A stretch of DNA of 64,000 bases. Source: Nematocida ironsii. Lineage: Eukaryota > Microsporidia. Shown one piece after another: positions 29,401 to 38,380 of the stretch; positions within the stretch are counted from its first letter, which is position 1, and each line of letters opens with the position of its first letter. Both the position numbers and the translations under genes were made by a program. Under the pieces are notes generated by a model. The model worked only from the letters and a program-made list of their open reading frames with translations, was not told where the DNA came from and did not search any database. The stretch covers positions 28,568 to 92,567 of the forward strand of contig LTDK01000099.1 in NCBI GenBank assembly GCA_001642415.1. The letters are read 5' to 3'.

Positions 29401-30965
29401 TCAATCAAATTAGGCAGCTCAAGCAGAAAGTCTGGCGATTCGGGCAGCTCTTTCTTCATGCACATCACAAACCCATCAAATATCCCCGCCTCAATAATAA
29501 AGGGAAGATTTGATGGCTCGTTGTGAATGTAGTCCCCAACTGCCGAAAACAAATACGCAAGAATAGAGGGTGTAAACTCTTCCGAGTGGAAGAGAATCAA
29601 GCTAATAGCCCTTGGAAACTCGCCCTCCAAAAACCCGCGCATTGCCTCTGCTGTTCCTGCATTCTTAAATAACTGCGATATAATCTTCATTATTGAGTTG
29701 ATGTACATCAGCAGGTCGTGGTCCTTTATGTTACCCAAGGCCACGTCAACTGCCAGAAGCAATTCCTTTGAAAGGATCCTAATCCCGTTTTCGGATATAA
29801 ACCACGTAAATGGCGCTGGTAAAGTAAACAAAAATGTGTTGGCTCCCATCACCAGCCGCATTCTCTTTCGGTAAGAAATATCTGGCTGATCCCTCAGTGT
29901 ATTGCACACATACTGCACAATTCCTGCTGAAAACAGCGCAGATACACACGGCCCAGAGGCAAAGCATGAACTAAGAAAATTGAAGAAAACAATCGCAAAG
30001 TGCTCTGGAACATCCTCATTTACTACTTTCTTCAAAAGATTCATTATCATTCCTTCATGCGACTGCGCATTCATTGCTGCTATAACAGCAGAGTGCCTAA
30101 TCCTCATTCGAAATATGGCATCTATCATGGTCACTGCTGCCTCTCTCATCTGATAACTCTCTGTGTTGATTATTGCCAGTGTCTCTGGCAGATCCCGGCT
30201 AATAAACTCAGAATCTATTGGCAGGTCTGTGTAGTTATAGTAAACCAGCGCACTAAATGCAAGCATTCTTATTATTTTCAATTTCTCATGCTGCTCAGCC
30301 ATTTCATGCAGCCTTATCGCATGTATAAACCTCCTTATCTCTTGGCTTGGAAGCATTTTATCTGAAATACTGTATATTCCCTTCTTCACTGCCTTCTTAA
30401 TACTCACCCTCTTGCAATTATTTGTAGTCTCATCATAGTACGTGTACATGCTCTGCGGCTTCTCCTTCACTCGCTCAATTAGTGTTTTCAGTGTCTCCAT
30501 CTTCATCAGAGCCATGCTTGTCTTTATTGATCGCTGTATATGAATCTTCGAAGCAAAGAATGAAACCAAATAAAGCGCTTCAATCGCTAAATCTAGCTCA
30601 AACGAATAGATAAAAGGCTCTACCACATCAAATGAGCTGAACATGCTTTTGTTCGAACTGTTCTCAACTAACAGCTTCTGAAATTTTAATATCGCATAAA
30701 CCATCTCTTTATCTGATTCTTTCATGGGTTTGTTTTGAAATTGGCCTAACCCATATTCTGTTACAACTGCTTTCAAGATCTCATCAAATCTATCAAGTAC
30801 GTCAACCCAGTACAGAAGATCTGTCTTTGCGCACCGCCACTCATATATATTGTTCAGATACGTTGGAAGCTCCTCCTCTGGTAGATTTGACAACTGCTTT
30901 ATTGTATTTGAAATCTGCTTGCCTGGCTGTGAGAATCGCCTCTCCATTGGCCTTTCAATCTTCAT
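23493..30965 (-). CDS. TOM1: giant HECT E3 ubiquitin ligase, TOM1/HUWE1 type
   Basis: At 2490 aa, the largest gene here. The N-terminal two thirds are armadillo-like helical repeats (for example FVVTQEYLMGINLSETLMEH). Two strongly acidic tracts follow at roughly residues 1460-1560 and 1590-1700, separated by a short helical segment. The HECT domain covers about 2130-2490: KFNIKFAGEEGVDAGGLTRE, VYFKFIGRIIGKAVYDEMTV, and the catalytic Cys in HTCFNQLDLPEY near residue 2456. Acidic tracts are a feature of Tom1, where they bind basic substrates such as histones and ribosomal proteins. Yeast Tom1 is 3268 aa, so this one is shortened. ATG at 30965; intact throughout. Acts in nucleus and cytosol in known relatives. 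Confidence 0.95.
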   Translation of the reverse strand: MKIERPMERRFSQPGKQISNTIKQLSNLPEEELPTYLNNIYEWRCAKTDLLYWVDVLDRFDEILKAVVTEYGLGQFQNKPMKESDKEMVYAILKFQKLLVENSSNKSMFSSFDVVEPFIYSFELDLAIEALYLVSFFASKIHIQRSIKTSMALMKMETLKTLIERVKEKPQSMYTYYDETTNNCKRVSIKKAVKKGIYSISDKMLPSQEIRRFIHAIRLHEMAEQHEKLKIIRMLAFSALVYYNYTDLPIDSEFISRDLPETLAIINTESYQMREAAVTMIDAIFRMRIRHSAVIAAMNAQSHEGMIMNLLKKVVNEDVPEHFAIVFFNFLSSCFASGPCVSALFSAGIVQYVCNTLRDQPDISYRKRMRLVMGANTFLFTLPAPFTWFISENGIRILSKELLLAVDVALGNIKDHDLLMYINSIMKIISQLFKNAGTAEAMRGFLEGEFPRAISLILFHSEEFTPSILAYLFSAVGDYIHNEPSNLPFIIEAGIFDGFVMCMKKELPESPDFLLELPNLIEAFFLNSELIKKIDEENILDRIFESFEIVNLSNIILMYDIGRAYGIFLENLVRHYPIISLTVKEKIYNTMKNLESMIPNTDPELMRLLLGNLFRMMHRAVYRKTTNNQLITDKGLLNNRIISMLMLIEIPTETELYTDVMNILMEVFDEDQTYVISYIAKVIDRVMKNKVTLENIEKIKRILLIVNYLIFKNEETCEEFIKHCTSKGFLQIVKRISQYFDNLKKDTALVSVAKNESLTNLYYSFTMGILKTVYRYSKTNAKEYLKIFGLLVEDLLSKTEQIDHLYYTQRMHGLKNYIMVDKSPQQYPQKNEFVVTQEYLMGINLSETLMEHAKNSVSMLKDEKITMDAHKKVVSSILEVLSIYVRGIKNLFVPVKEPKKKVCEIEEHVLIIVELLMDYIDKSSIEHLLNIVKTAFFVTLRKQITKEMDRENEGSAEYKRRNILGSFFISVFLNLPKEETEAVLKSDIFTILVKNKKTFKQVYNKNCFGLLQYAAIKESRVFSHLVSFIPKMTKQVGASTDPAFLKLYAVGLVFVAMRDTLKKTTVLSRFIGNIVFAESTCPAVVEAQGIVILAIVKLKIEYNLAITIEDPIIHLNRIYAIVETAEQKEGLVILANLLIRRVIESKEAAKEAVDTIIKNKHLGKSRMYTVHTVCSNLRNALFYSISSFLEYLSSNFECISAGWEEIRHKLPDESANPTESGQISEAVLETLSDGLFTKQIKIYSGLNAELFRTLFVHRATGKMEQIVRIHSLCLLVVSFPQLISTLVPEDYSFFMYFLENHAAYSKSLKPSAFQQEDKTLAYWSGHFIMLIFNHTTYVEVKKYILEKVLELLPTSINATVIFSELIQEILTMRFSKNTFDENTALVKEMNCLEVMIRSTMQIDNRRKDYGSIMEILTKPMEYITRILAVDEKEAFYEEVTQSEEEVYFEDIDEGYMEDFDTDETMDSDQVVYDDTEENSQEVGELCSEDSLTVYTAESNNYGEYLMSDEESSSEEEGMDEEQSSSEQSEKNEFLKSLCILPISKLIGKEMEIFNADERMPFVQKILEGSIISNLQEKEPSSTDEETFDSEEGSYRRHQYLMRREEENDDEELNDYAIDPTDPDAHLDDEGPEEIDEGVDEYDDESQYDYDGNGSDDEEYDDEESFATGEEIAIGDENGEIPELDVEVLNNLPSSILEDTVENFYQDRISSSTEYRAISLHFLNRLREEVRSVFEEHEARYMETFAGEIVPRREEKKKKPQEMPFIAEREAAASVPIDIVFGLIHMVLQCGNRRNLYRIIHNISANKEVRIFSVETLVNSIYQAVVEGASSSAGAGSSTVNASAGSSGNNEVIAPEVITKRGFEALTYLCTKSSDFTTVFSYNTELINKILQATNKRTISESVKLLSTVGDCFNNDKVAEPENIEVRKYIGFLEYDMTDDTFKHFCEFIKKTDRFYRPMYLLYLMGGSKKSLEECLDKKAEFNSHTHHKGIIKLVRMLSLVNIMGITETYLDSLMELREMPFWEYYFNIILPKEKESLYASSILPLFKAFVIVHTIQMYIGRNENINEFSEIPNSDSSIYYSVVEKEKDLINTFIQADPDLLFHAFAGLQKKILDFDNKRIYFYKKIREDVQLRPTISLMVQRGAVFEDTFHQLMRLNGEQVRNAKFNIKFAGEEGVDAGGLTREWYSELSKEMFNANYALFTPIGSSYQPNHISHINPEHLVYFKFIGRIIGKAVYDEMTVDCHFTRAFYKRVLSIPVDLTDVEALDPEFHRSLVWILENDIENVLDMTFSIEQDRFGITEIIDLKENGRNIAVTNENKREYVELVCRFKLVRVIERQLSAFAEGFFEILDVDMLKMFNEKELELLISGLPEIDVDDWRNNTIYFGYTSDSQVIRWYWRAVRNFSMEERAKLLQFATGTSKLPLEGFAGLRCQNGNQKFQIHKASGGSSRLPTAHTCFNQLDLPEYDSYEQLVKALLFSLEECTSGFGFA

Positions 30966-31358
30966 AAAAATAAAAAAAACAAATCTTTAAATACTTCCAG
31001 TTTACTAGATTGTCCTAAATTTATTATAAATCTAAATACACTGCGTGTAATATATATTTATCGCAAAATACATTAATACTGTAGACTTACTACCATACAG
31101 TACAGCCAGGAATCACCTAAAATGCTTTATTTATACAATAACACTTAATGCACTGACATGTACACGCACAACTTGAAACAGTCCAAAGCTAAATATGAGA
31201 GCATATCAAAAAATACAATTGAGTGCCAAAAATGAGCTTAAATGCTTTAGTGCCTTATACTGATTAATTCTAGATTATGTCTTAAATAGTGGCTTGATGT
31301 TCATGCTACTTCTTAAATACACTCTGGTGTTCGAGTTAATCCGAAATATTTATTTAAA
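30966..31358. other. intergenic region
   Basis: About 390 bp upstream of the HECT gene. A+T-rich, with two AAATGCTTTA words about 110 bp apart but no convincing structure or gene. Confidence 0.5.
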
Positions 31359-33554
31359 TTACTCAGTATTTCCTCCGGGGATTCTATCTGAGTTTAGAAG
31401 GACGCCGGGTTTAAACGTAAATGGGTTGAAAAGAAGGCCGTCTCCTTTAAAGAACTTTGACCCAAACTCAACCCAGTGCAGTCTTAGACTGTGCAGAGTG
31501 GCACTAAGCCCTTCCAGTCCTATAAGAAGGACAAGTGTGGCACCAAGCCACATAATAGAACTTATACTTCTGAATGCCAGCGACATTTCTTCATTCCCAA
31601 CTGTTTTACTAAAGATTATTTTACTTAGCTCTGCATGCGCCAGTGAAACTGCCCACAGCCTCAAATACGAAGATATATTTGAAATCAACCCCATTGTAAA
31701 CTCTATTCCTTCAATCAGAGAGTGCAGCCATACATCCGATAGAGAAGAGTTCTTATGCATCTTCTTTGTTATGGTTCTATACACTGGCTCTGCTAATAAC
31801 ATAACTGGGAATGATGCTAGCACTACCACCATAATAAGTGTTTGTATTAGACCCTGCCCTGGATATATTGGGGTTTCTGGGGTTTTAAATGATGCCATGT
31901 CAATTATAACAGAAATAATACCTGGCCATGTGGAATACCCTGTGCACCACTTAAAAATGATCAAGAATACCATATACCCAATTAATCCAAAGAATATTAT
32001 AAACTGCGGTATAATGACTCCAAGCAGCGTTATCATGTTCTTATTGTAGACTGCATTAATTGCCCCCAGAACCATTCCCAGCGTAATGTGGAAGAACCCA
32101 AAGACTATACTCATTTTCATTTTAAGTGAATTCACAAATACTGAACTGTTCTCTGCATGATGCCATGTGTAATCTATGCCAAAGAGGCACAGACCTTTCC
32201 TCACACCACTTTCTGTGTACCCAGAAAGCTGGCTTCCAAATGAACATCCCATAAAATCGCCGTATAAAAATCCAAAATACACAGCCCACAGTCCCATAAA
32301 TATAAATAAGTATCTTGCATTATATAGTATTTCTACTAAATCTGGAAGGTCTGTTACTTTCTGCTTTCTCAAAAAATAAAATCCCATTCCAATAAATATC
32401 AGGCCATGGCCCACATCCCCAAACATCACACCAAATAAAAATGGGAAGGTGGAGACTGAAAATATTGTTGGGTTTATCTCTTTGTACATCGGCATGCTGT
32501 AAACGTTTGTAAGATCCTGGAAGCACTGTGTAATTGGATTTGTGTCAAAGTGTGTGGGCATCATAGTGCCTTCTGGTATCGCAATTATTTCAGCTGCTGC
32601 ATCACCATGCACCTCTCCTATTTTTTTAATTAACTTTCCAAACCGCTCTTCATTTCTTTTCAGTATAAACCCCTCTCCTGTTAGATAGGAATTATCTTTG
32701 TTCATTTGCAGCTTGGACAGTGCAGTTTCTATCTCTATCTCTCTAATTATGTAGTACTTCCATATGACGATTTCCCTTGATATGTTTTTTATCTCTGTAT
32801 AGAATGCTTCTGTGTTAATCTTATGGAGCTTAGTTAGCTGTGATAGATTCTCTGAAACATTCAATAGATCGCCTTCCTTCCTCTCGGTTGTCTGGCTTTC
32901 ATATCTGATAATCCTTGCATTAATCTTTGTACAGATGTTTCTAACTCTCTCAATTGCTTTTTCTCCGTGTGTGAAACATATAAACCCCATTTTTGTTGGT
33001 GTCACCATTTCAACAGAGACAAAGCAAAGATTCCCGTGCAATGACTTCCATAAGAATTTTTCTAGTGTAAATATTTGGTCTTTTGAAATAACACCGGCCA
33101 CATATTCCAATCCGACTTTCTCCATCTTTCCCGTCTCAAATTCTAAGTCTTTAAACCCTTCTGTAGAAATTCTCTGCATGTCCTGCAGTACAATCACATC
33201 CTCCTCCATCTTCTCGACTGCCTCTCCAGTGTCTTTCATGATCTGAGCCAGCTGTGCAACTCTGTAGTAGTGCTTTTCTATTGAAGCAGACAGTGCCTCT
33301 ATCGTTGTGTTGAGTGGGGGAATGCTTGCTCCCTTTATTAGAGTAACTTTGTTTTCATTCAGCTTCTGGGTAAGAAATGCAATTCTTGCCAGTATTTTTT
33401 CCATTTCCAAGCAATAGTCTGTTTTATTCAGCAAATTTGTGTTTTGTGATACTATGTGCAGTATATCCCGCTGCCCAAGCTCTTCCAATGCATTTCTTGC
33501 TATATCTGGGGAGATATACAATCTAACCATGCTTACATCTTCACTTCGAAACAT
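31359..33554 (-). CDS. VPH1: V-type ATPase V0 subunit a
   Basis: Membrane subunit that forms the proton half-channels. The N-terminal cytosolic domain begins in the family fashion (FRSEDVSMVRLYISPDIARN) and includes the helical hairpin region. The C-terminal half has about eight membrane segments, with blocks FPFLFGVMFGDVGHGLIF and SYLRLWAVSLAHAELS; the latter includes the essential arginine (yeast Arg735 equivalent, near residue 632). Length 731 aa against 840 for Vph1. ATG at 33554 is 31 bp from the divergent DUF2439 gene. Whether it serves vacuole or Golgi cannot be told. Confidence 0.95.
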   Translation of the reverse strand: MFRSEDVSMVRLYISPDIARNALEELGQRDILHIVSQNTNLLNKTDYCLEMEKILARIAFLTQKLNENKVTLIKGASIPPLNTTIEALSASIEKHYYRVAQLAQIMKDTGEAVEKMEEDVIVLQDMQRISTEGFKDLEFETGKMEKVGLEYVAGVISKDQIFTLEKFLWKSLHGNLCFVSVEMVTPTKMGFICFTHGEKAIERVRNICTKINARIIRYESQTTERKEGDLLNVSENLSQLTKLHKINTEAFYTEIKNISREIVIWKYYIIREIEIETALSKLQMNKDNSYLTGEGFILKRNEERFGKLIKKIGEVHGDAAAEIIAIPEGTMMPTHFDTNPITQCFQDLTNVYSMPMYKEINPTIFSVSTFPFLFGVMFGDVGHGLIFIGMGFYFLRKQKVTDLPDLVEILYNARYLFIFMGLWAVYFGFLYGDFMGCSFGSQLSGYTESGVRKGLCLFGIDYTWHHAENSSVFVNSLKMKMSIVFGFFHITLGMVLGAINAVYNKNMITLLGVIIPQFIIFFGLIGYMVFLIIFKWCTGYSTWPGIISVIIDMASFKTPETPIYPGQGLIQTLIMVVVLASFPVMLLAEPVYRTITKKMHKNSSLSDVWLHSLIEGIEFTMGLISNISSYLRLWAVSLAHAELSKIIFSKTVGNEEMSLAFRSISSIMWLGATLVLLIGLEGLSATLHSLRLHWVEFGSKFFKGDGLLFNPFTFKPGVLLNSDRIPGGNTE

Positions 33555-33585
33555 TTATTGTTTATTGCAAAAATAGTTTTATTTC

Positions 33586-34092
33586 ATGGGAAGCAAAACA
33601 GATTTGCCATGCACATATTGTATGCACAATAAAAAGCGGTGGCTAGATGGGACTCTTACAGTAACCAACTGTAGAATAGTTCTATTCGATAGTAAAGGTA
33701 AAGAGATAGACTCAAGAAGAATTAAAGGGGTTGAATTGGGCATAGACTCCATCCGCATGGACTATCACGAAGTGTTATGTGATGGTATAGATAGAATATT
33801 ACAAGAAATAATAGATAATGATGATTTAGTTGCCACTAATAATAATACCCGAAATATTCCAGATGCAACTATGCAAGACGTAATTATACCAGATACAACT
33901 ATACCAGAGCATAAATTATGTAGTAAAGTATTGAAAATAGTAGAAGATCTTACTGTAAAGAAACAAGCAGAGGATAAGAAATATAAAATAGAAGAAAATA
34001 TTAAAATAGAATCTAAAACAACTAATAATAACACAGAAGACCAGAATAGTTCTATAAAATCTAGAAATGATTTATTAGATATGTTTATGTAA
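33586..34092 (+). CDS. DUF2439-domain protein (ZGRF1/Mte1 N-terminal type)
   Basis: A 168-aa protein. The first 55 residues match the DUF2439 pattern: a Y/C-rich start (CTYCMHNKKRWLDGTLTV), then a strand NCRIVLFDSKGKEIDSR. In ZGRF1 and yeast Mte1 this domain joins helicase partners (FANCM/Mph1-type) at recombination intermediates. The remainder is Asn/Lys/Glu-rich, low complexity, and ends RNDLLDMFM, possibly a short binding helix. Divergent from V-ATPase a across 31 bp. Domain call is by eye. Confidence 0.55.
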   Translation: MGSKTDLPCTYCMHNKKRWLDGTLTVTNCRIVLFDSKGKEIDSRRIKGVELGIDSIRMDYHEVLCDGIDRILQEIIDNDDLVATNNNTRNIPDATMQDVIIPDTTIPEHKLCSKVLKIVEDLTVKKQAEDKKYKIEENIKIESKTTNNNTEDQNSSIKSRNDLLDMFM

Positions 34093-34857
34093 TTATACAG
34101 TATACTCTGAAATTTATTCTAAAGTTATGATTATATACAGATTAATAGAAATGTATTTATTTACTATACTACTCTATATATTATACTTTAATTATTTCAG
34201 ATTATAATAAATTATATATTTACAGTAAAGTGTAAATAACCAGAAGTATTCTATTTTATATATTTTTAGTATACTTAATAATAACATAAATTTGAATTGT
34301 ATACTGAATGATTTCTCTTCTTCCTAGTAAACCAAATAATATTGCAATTTATACATTTCTTGTATATTATACCACTAAGCTATTTAGTCTAAATTGTTCT
34401 TATACTATTTTCTTATAAAATCCTATTTTATCCCGTATAAATAATTTCTTATATCCATTAAATATTCTGTGCTTAATTGTCTTATTGACTATAATTATTT
34501 TCTGAATAATACAAAATTGAATTTTTGTCTTTTTTTATTCTTCACAAAAAATAAATTATTGTAAATATTTATAAATTTCTGAATTTCTGAATATATTTAT
34601 ATAGAATTAATAATAAAGGAAATTAACTAAACTACTCATTTCTATTATTTATACACTAAAAATATTTATTTGTTTTATTCACTTATTTAGTGTATTATCA
34701 TCTATTGTTATTCTATTTTTACTAAATCATTTACGAACCTTATATTAATAAACTGATTTCTAATTAAAAAAATCATTTATTATTGTTTTATGAAATGTTC
34801 TGTTATTCTATTAGTATTACATAGCTTACATATAATTATTCTTTATGTATAACTTCT
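34093..34857. other. very A+T-rich intergenic region
   Basis: First part of a 1.3-kb gap. Dominated by A/T, with many short palindromic A/T words, one CCCGTATAAA (34432) and no acceptable frame or RNA gene. The remainder of the gap (35188-35403) is also empty. Confidence 0.55.
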
Positions 34858-35187
34858 TTATAGCTTAAATATTCTTATATGTACATTTAACAGTATGTTT
34901 ATGTTAATTGTTATTCCTTCTGATTCATCTTTACTATTCTGTTGTTTTAATTTATATTTTTTGTTTATTCTTCTTTTCTCTGGTATTTCTGTGTGTTTAT
35001 ATGATTTAGTAGAATATAAATTATGTATTCTTGTATAATATTTATTATTAAAGGTATATAAAAATATAAAAAATGAACAGTTTATAAATATAATAATAAG
35101 AAATATAATAATAAAAATAAAGAAAAGGGATGGGAAGAGAATAATATAAGAGTAGAAGATTAAAGTGTACTTAAACAGGGAAAGCAT
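34858..35187 (-). CDS. doubtful small membrane protein, 109 aa
   Basis: An ATG-initiated frame with an N-terminal 40-residue stretch of almost pure Ile/Phe/Leu/Tyr (two possible membrane spans), then a Lys/Asn/Glu/Ser-rich tail (RRINKKYKLKQQNSKDESEG). Open length is notable because A+T-rich DNA is rich in stop codons. But composition mirrors the surrounding DNA, and poly-T-like sequence easily encodes Phe/Ile. Kept at low confidence. Confidence 0.28.
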   Translation of the reverse strand: MLSLFKYTLIFYSYIILFPSLFFIFIIIFLIIIFINCSFFIFLYTFNNKYYTRIHNLYSTKSYKHTEIPEKRRINKKYKLKQQNSKDESEGITININILLNVHIRIFKL

Positions 35188-35403
35188 AATTATTCATTAA
35201 TAAATGCAGTAAACACAATACATATAGTAATATACTGTATATACAGTATTCTTATTAATATTATTAATAAGTGAATATATAATCAGAATATTCCTGTATA
35301 ATTACTCGTATTAACACAGTAATATTATAAAATTATGATATTTAAACATTTTGAATGGTTTGCTGCTTTTAGTCAAGGTACCTAAAAGTTTTTTTTATTA
35401 TTT

Positions 35404-38088
35404 ATGAGGGCTTGCATCATTATTACAATAATTCTGATAATTTATTATGTTCATGCAAAGCTTACACTAACAGACTTAGAGTGTATAGAAAATTATGTAA
35501 TAGATGATCCTGTGCTGGGTGAGATAGTAGTAAATTCTGATGGATTTCTTAATCTTCTTAGAGGATATATATATCAGCAGACTGGGTTGATGCATAACAA
35601 AAGGTTCTTTTCTTCAGAGATTAAGATTAGTTATCTTCTAACTCGGAAAGATACTTTAAAGTTACCTACAAGTTATTATGTATTTAAGAGAGAAGTAGAG
35701 AAAGACAAATCACATATAATAGAAGGTATTACAAATAAAAAAGAGAAATATTTGAGCGAGTATCACAAAAGGCTTATTCTCATGTTTCCTTCTACAGAAA
35801 CACAGGTGTCCATTGAAACGGGCAGGAATGATGCGTTTATTAAATGGCTTAGACATGAAAGTGTTCATGAGCACGCACATAAAATTCTTGCAACTCTTCT
35901 TCTTCTAGGGGAAGGAGTAAATATTAATGTGGAAATAGATGAAAAAGCAAAAAAGGTTCTGGAAGTAAGAAAGTCTGATGGAACAGTGTACTTTTCTGTG
36001 AACATGAAAATAAAGCAGTACAACAAAGAGAAAGATGAAGTAACAGACATGTACCAAAGCGAGGCATCAAAGATTATTCGGTTTTTTAAGAGGTATCAGA
36101 AGAGTGTTGCTTCAGAGGAGTTAAGTGAATTCACAAAACCCAAGAGCTATGAAGAGTTGAAAGAAGGACACTTTCTCAATGGAATTCAGTTTTTGATAGA
36201 AACGTATATATACGAATTCACAAACACAGATAAAGAGGCGTATGACATAATTCAAGCAGTGTACACTCTTCTTATAGACAAAATAAGATCAGTCAAGGAT
36301 AATAACCAAGAAGACATAAAAATAGCAGAAAATGTATTACTATCCTGTTTTGAAAAAAAGTGTTTAATTACTAAATCAGAGAATATACAATGTCTAAAAC
36401 TGCTTCATAAGGAAATTCAGAAGTATAAAATATCTCCATTTTCAGAGGCAGATCAAGTTTCTGTGAACATGCAAGTGCCAAGCTACCCCAAAACAAAGAA
36501 AGACTTTATTAAGGACATGGATAAATTCTATACTGACTGTGTTGAAACTGCTCTACTGACTACATTCTGTTGCTTGGCGTATAATAAAAAAACCCAGGAA
36601 TATACTACCAAACACATGAACTGTATACATGATGTGAATGAATTCTTTTTTATAAACAGAACACCGTATACTAAAATAAATTTAGAAACACACATACAGT
36701 GGTGTAAATCCATTATATACTTAGAAGGGTGTGATCGCATATACAAAAAACAAGGAAATGAAATAATAAGTGGAATACTGAACTATCTTCTGGCGATTAC
36801 AAGTATAACAAACAAATCAGCACGATATACAAACAAAATACTAGAATTTATTCATGCAGTAAGTATACCAATGGAGAACCGTAAGGATCTGTTAAGACAA
36901 ATAGGAGCATTTACAAAGGATATTCTTTTGTCTTTGGCATTTGACAAGGCCATAGAGGTAACATGCCATAACTTAATCATAAAAAATAATTCGATTGGAA
37001 TACCTGATGTATTTGGAGATATTTTACTGAAATACAAAACAGAAAAAGCAGAAGAAACGGTGACTCTATGCTTTAGCAGGGGGCATGCCCACGTGTATCT
37101 CATGTCAAATAATAATTTAAGAGGAACAGAATTAATAGATCAAATGAAATCAGTGTTAAATGCAAAGACAGCAAAAAAGAGCTCTTTTAAGTTTATAGAC
37201 CACTTAACACATTACTGCATCAATTCTTTTATTGATAGGTTTTCAGGGATAATGTACCAAGACCTCCCAAAAAAAGAAATAGAAAATGCTATAATGAACA
37301 ATGGTAAAGGGATAAACAGAATACTCATGAAAAGAAAAATAAGTGATACATTGTATAAAATAAGAATAGCCAACTGTGCACTGATATATAGCAGTAATAC
37401 AGAACTATCACAAGAAGACAAGATATCTAGGTTCATTTCAAATATTCTGGGATGTGCTCGGCTAAATAACTCAGATACTCAGAAGAAGGCATTTACAGGA
37501 CTAGCTTATATAAAAAACCCAAATATATATGACAGTATAAAACTAGAGCGTGCAGACTTTACACAGATTTCATGTGACCGAGAAGAAATGATTGAAATTA
37601 TTGGGTATGCTCTAGATACGAATTCAGGTGATATATTAATCAGGTGTCTAGAAGTATCCATACAATTCCCAAGTTCATTCCAGTGCCTACCAGACCATTT
37701 AATAGTTCGTAAAGTTCTAATTAGAATATTTAAACAATTACTAGAGAAAGATGAAATAGAACGCATTAAAACAATAAGAAACTGTATTAACAAGCACTGG
37801 AAGAAGGACAGGATTACATACAAGAAAATTGCATTCTCATTATTCGTATATGTGTGTGAGGAGAAAGGAAACACACTAGAATTAATCACAGAGGCATACA
37901 AATTACTTCCGAATTGGACAACTCAAACATTCTTAAGATATACGTACAGCCAGGATAATTATGCAACTGTTTTAAAAACACTTGAAATAATTAAGAAAAG
38001 TATTCCCAGTACAGAAGAAGAAAATGAAAAAATAGAATATTTAATAGAAGGCTTCAATTCATTTAGAAAAAGACCAAGTTTATACTGA
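35404..38088 (+). CDS. secreted 894-aa protein, lineage-specific family candidate
   Basis: Starts with a good signal peptide (IIITIILIIYYVHA, cleavage likely after residue 18). The N-terminal third shows a structured block around residues 135-220 (FPSTETQVSIETGRNDAFIK, then LLLLGEGVNINVEID and DGTVYFSVNMK). The rest is helical, with cysteines spread through about residues 350-800. No transmembrane anchor. I recognise no Pfam family. The overall plan (signal peptide, 'LLLLGEGV' block, long helical body) recalls the expanded secreted families reported in Nematocida, but that is from memory and unverified. Host-exposed function is inference. Confidence 0.8.
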   Translation: MRACIIITIILIIYYVHAKLTLTDLECIENYVIDDPVLGEIVVNSDGFLNLLRGYIYQQTGLMHNKRFFSSEIKISYLLTRKDTLKLPTSYYVFKREVEKDKSHIIEGITNKKEKYLSEYHKRLILMFPSTETQVSIETGRNDAFIKWLRHESVHEHAHKILATLLLLGEGVNINVEIDEKAKKVLEVRKSDGTVYFSVNMKIKQYNKEKDEVTDMYQSEASKIIRFFKRYQKSVASEELSEFTKPKSYEELKEGHFLNGIQFLIETYIYEFTNTDKEAYDIIQAVYTLLIDKIRSVKDNNQEDIKIAENVLLSCFEKKCLITKSENIQCLKLLHKEIQKYKISPFSEADQVSVNMQVPSYPKTKKDFIKDMDKFYTDCVETALLTTFCCLAYNKKTQEYTTKHMNCIHDVNEFFFINRTPYTKINLETHIQWCKSIIYLEGCDRIYKKQGNEIISGILNYLLAITSITNKSARYTNKILEFIHAVSIPMENRKDLLRQIGAFTKDILLSLAFDKAIEVTCHNLIIKNNSIGIPDVFGDILLKYKTEKAEETVTLCFSRGHAHVYLMSNNNLRGTELIDQMKSVLNAKTAKKSSFKFIDHLTHYCINSFIDRFSGIMYQDLPKKEIENAIMNNGKGINRILMKRKISDTLYKIRIANCALIYSSNTELSQEDKISRFISNILGCARLNNSDTQKKAFTGLAYIKNPNIYDSIKLERADFTQISCDREEMIEIIGYALDTNSGDILIRCLEVSIQFPSSFQCLPDHLIVRKVLIRIFKQLLEKDEIERIKTIRNCINKHWKKDRITYKKIAFSLFVYVCEEKGNTLELITEAYKLLPNWTTQTFLRYTYSQDNYATVLKTLEIIKKSIPSTEEENEKIEYLIEGFNSFRKRPSLY

Positions 38089-38380
38089 TTAACTATCCAA
38101 CCAGTATATCTAAATAATAATTTAATCCTAATATTACTGCTAAGTAATTGAATAAATATAACACGTAATGGATTTAATTCTTAATAGTCTTATTTATGTA
38201 CAGTAAGTTCATTATTAGACTATACACCAAAGACAGTCATTATTTTTATAATGGACTATTCTAGTGCAATATTATACATTAGGACTTAAAAATATAATGA
38301 GCAAACAAACTGATTAATGTATACATAATAATGCATTTAGCATTATTCATTCTATATACTGAGTATTAAAAATTCCTTTA

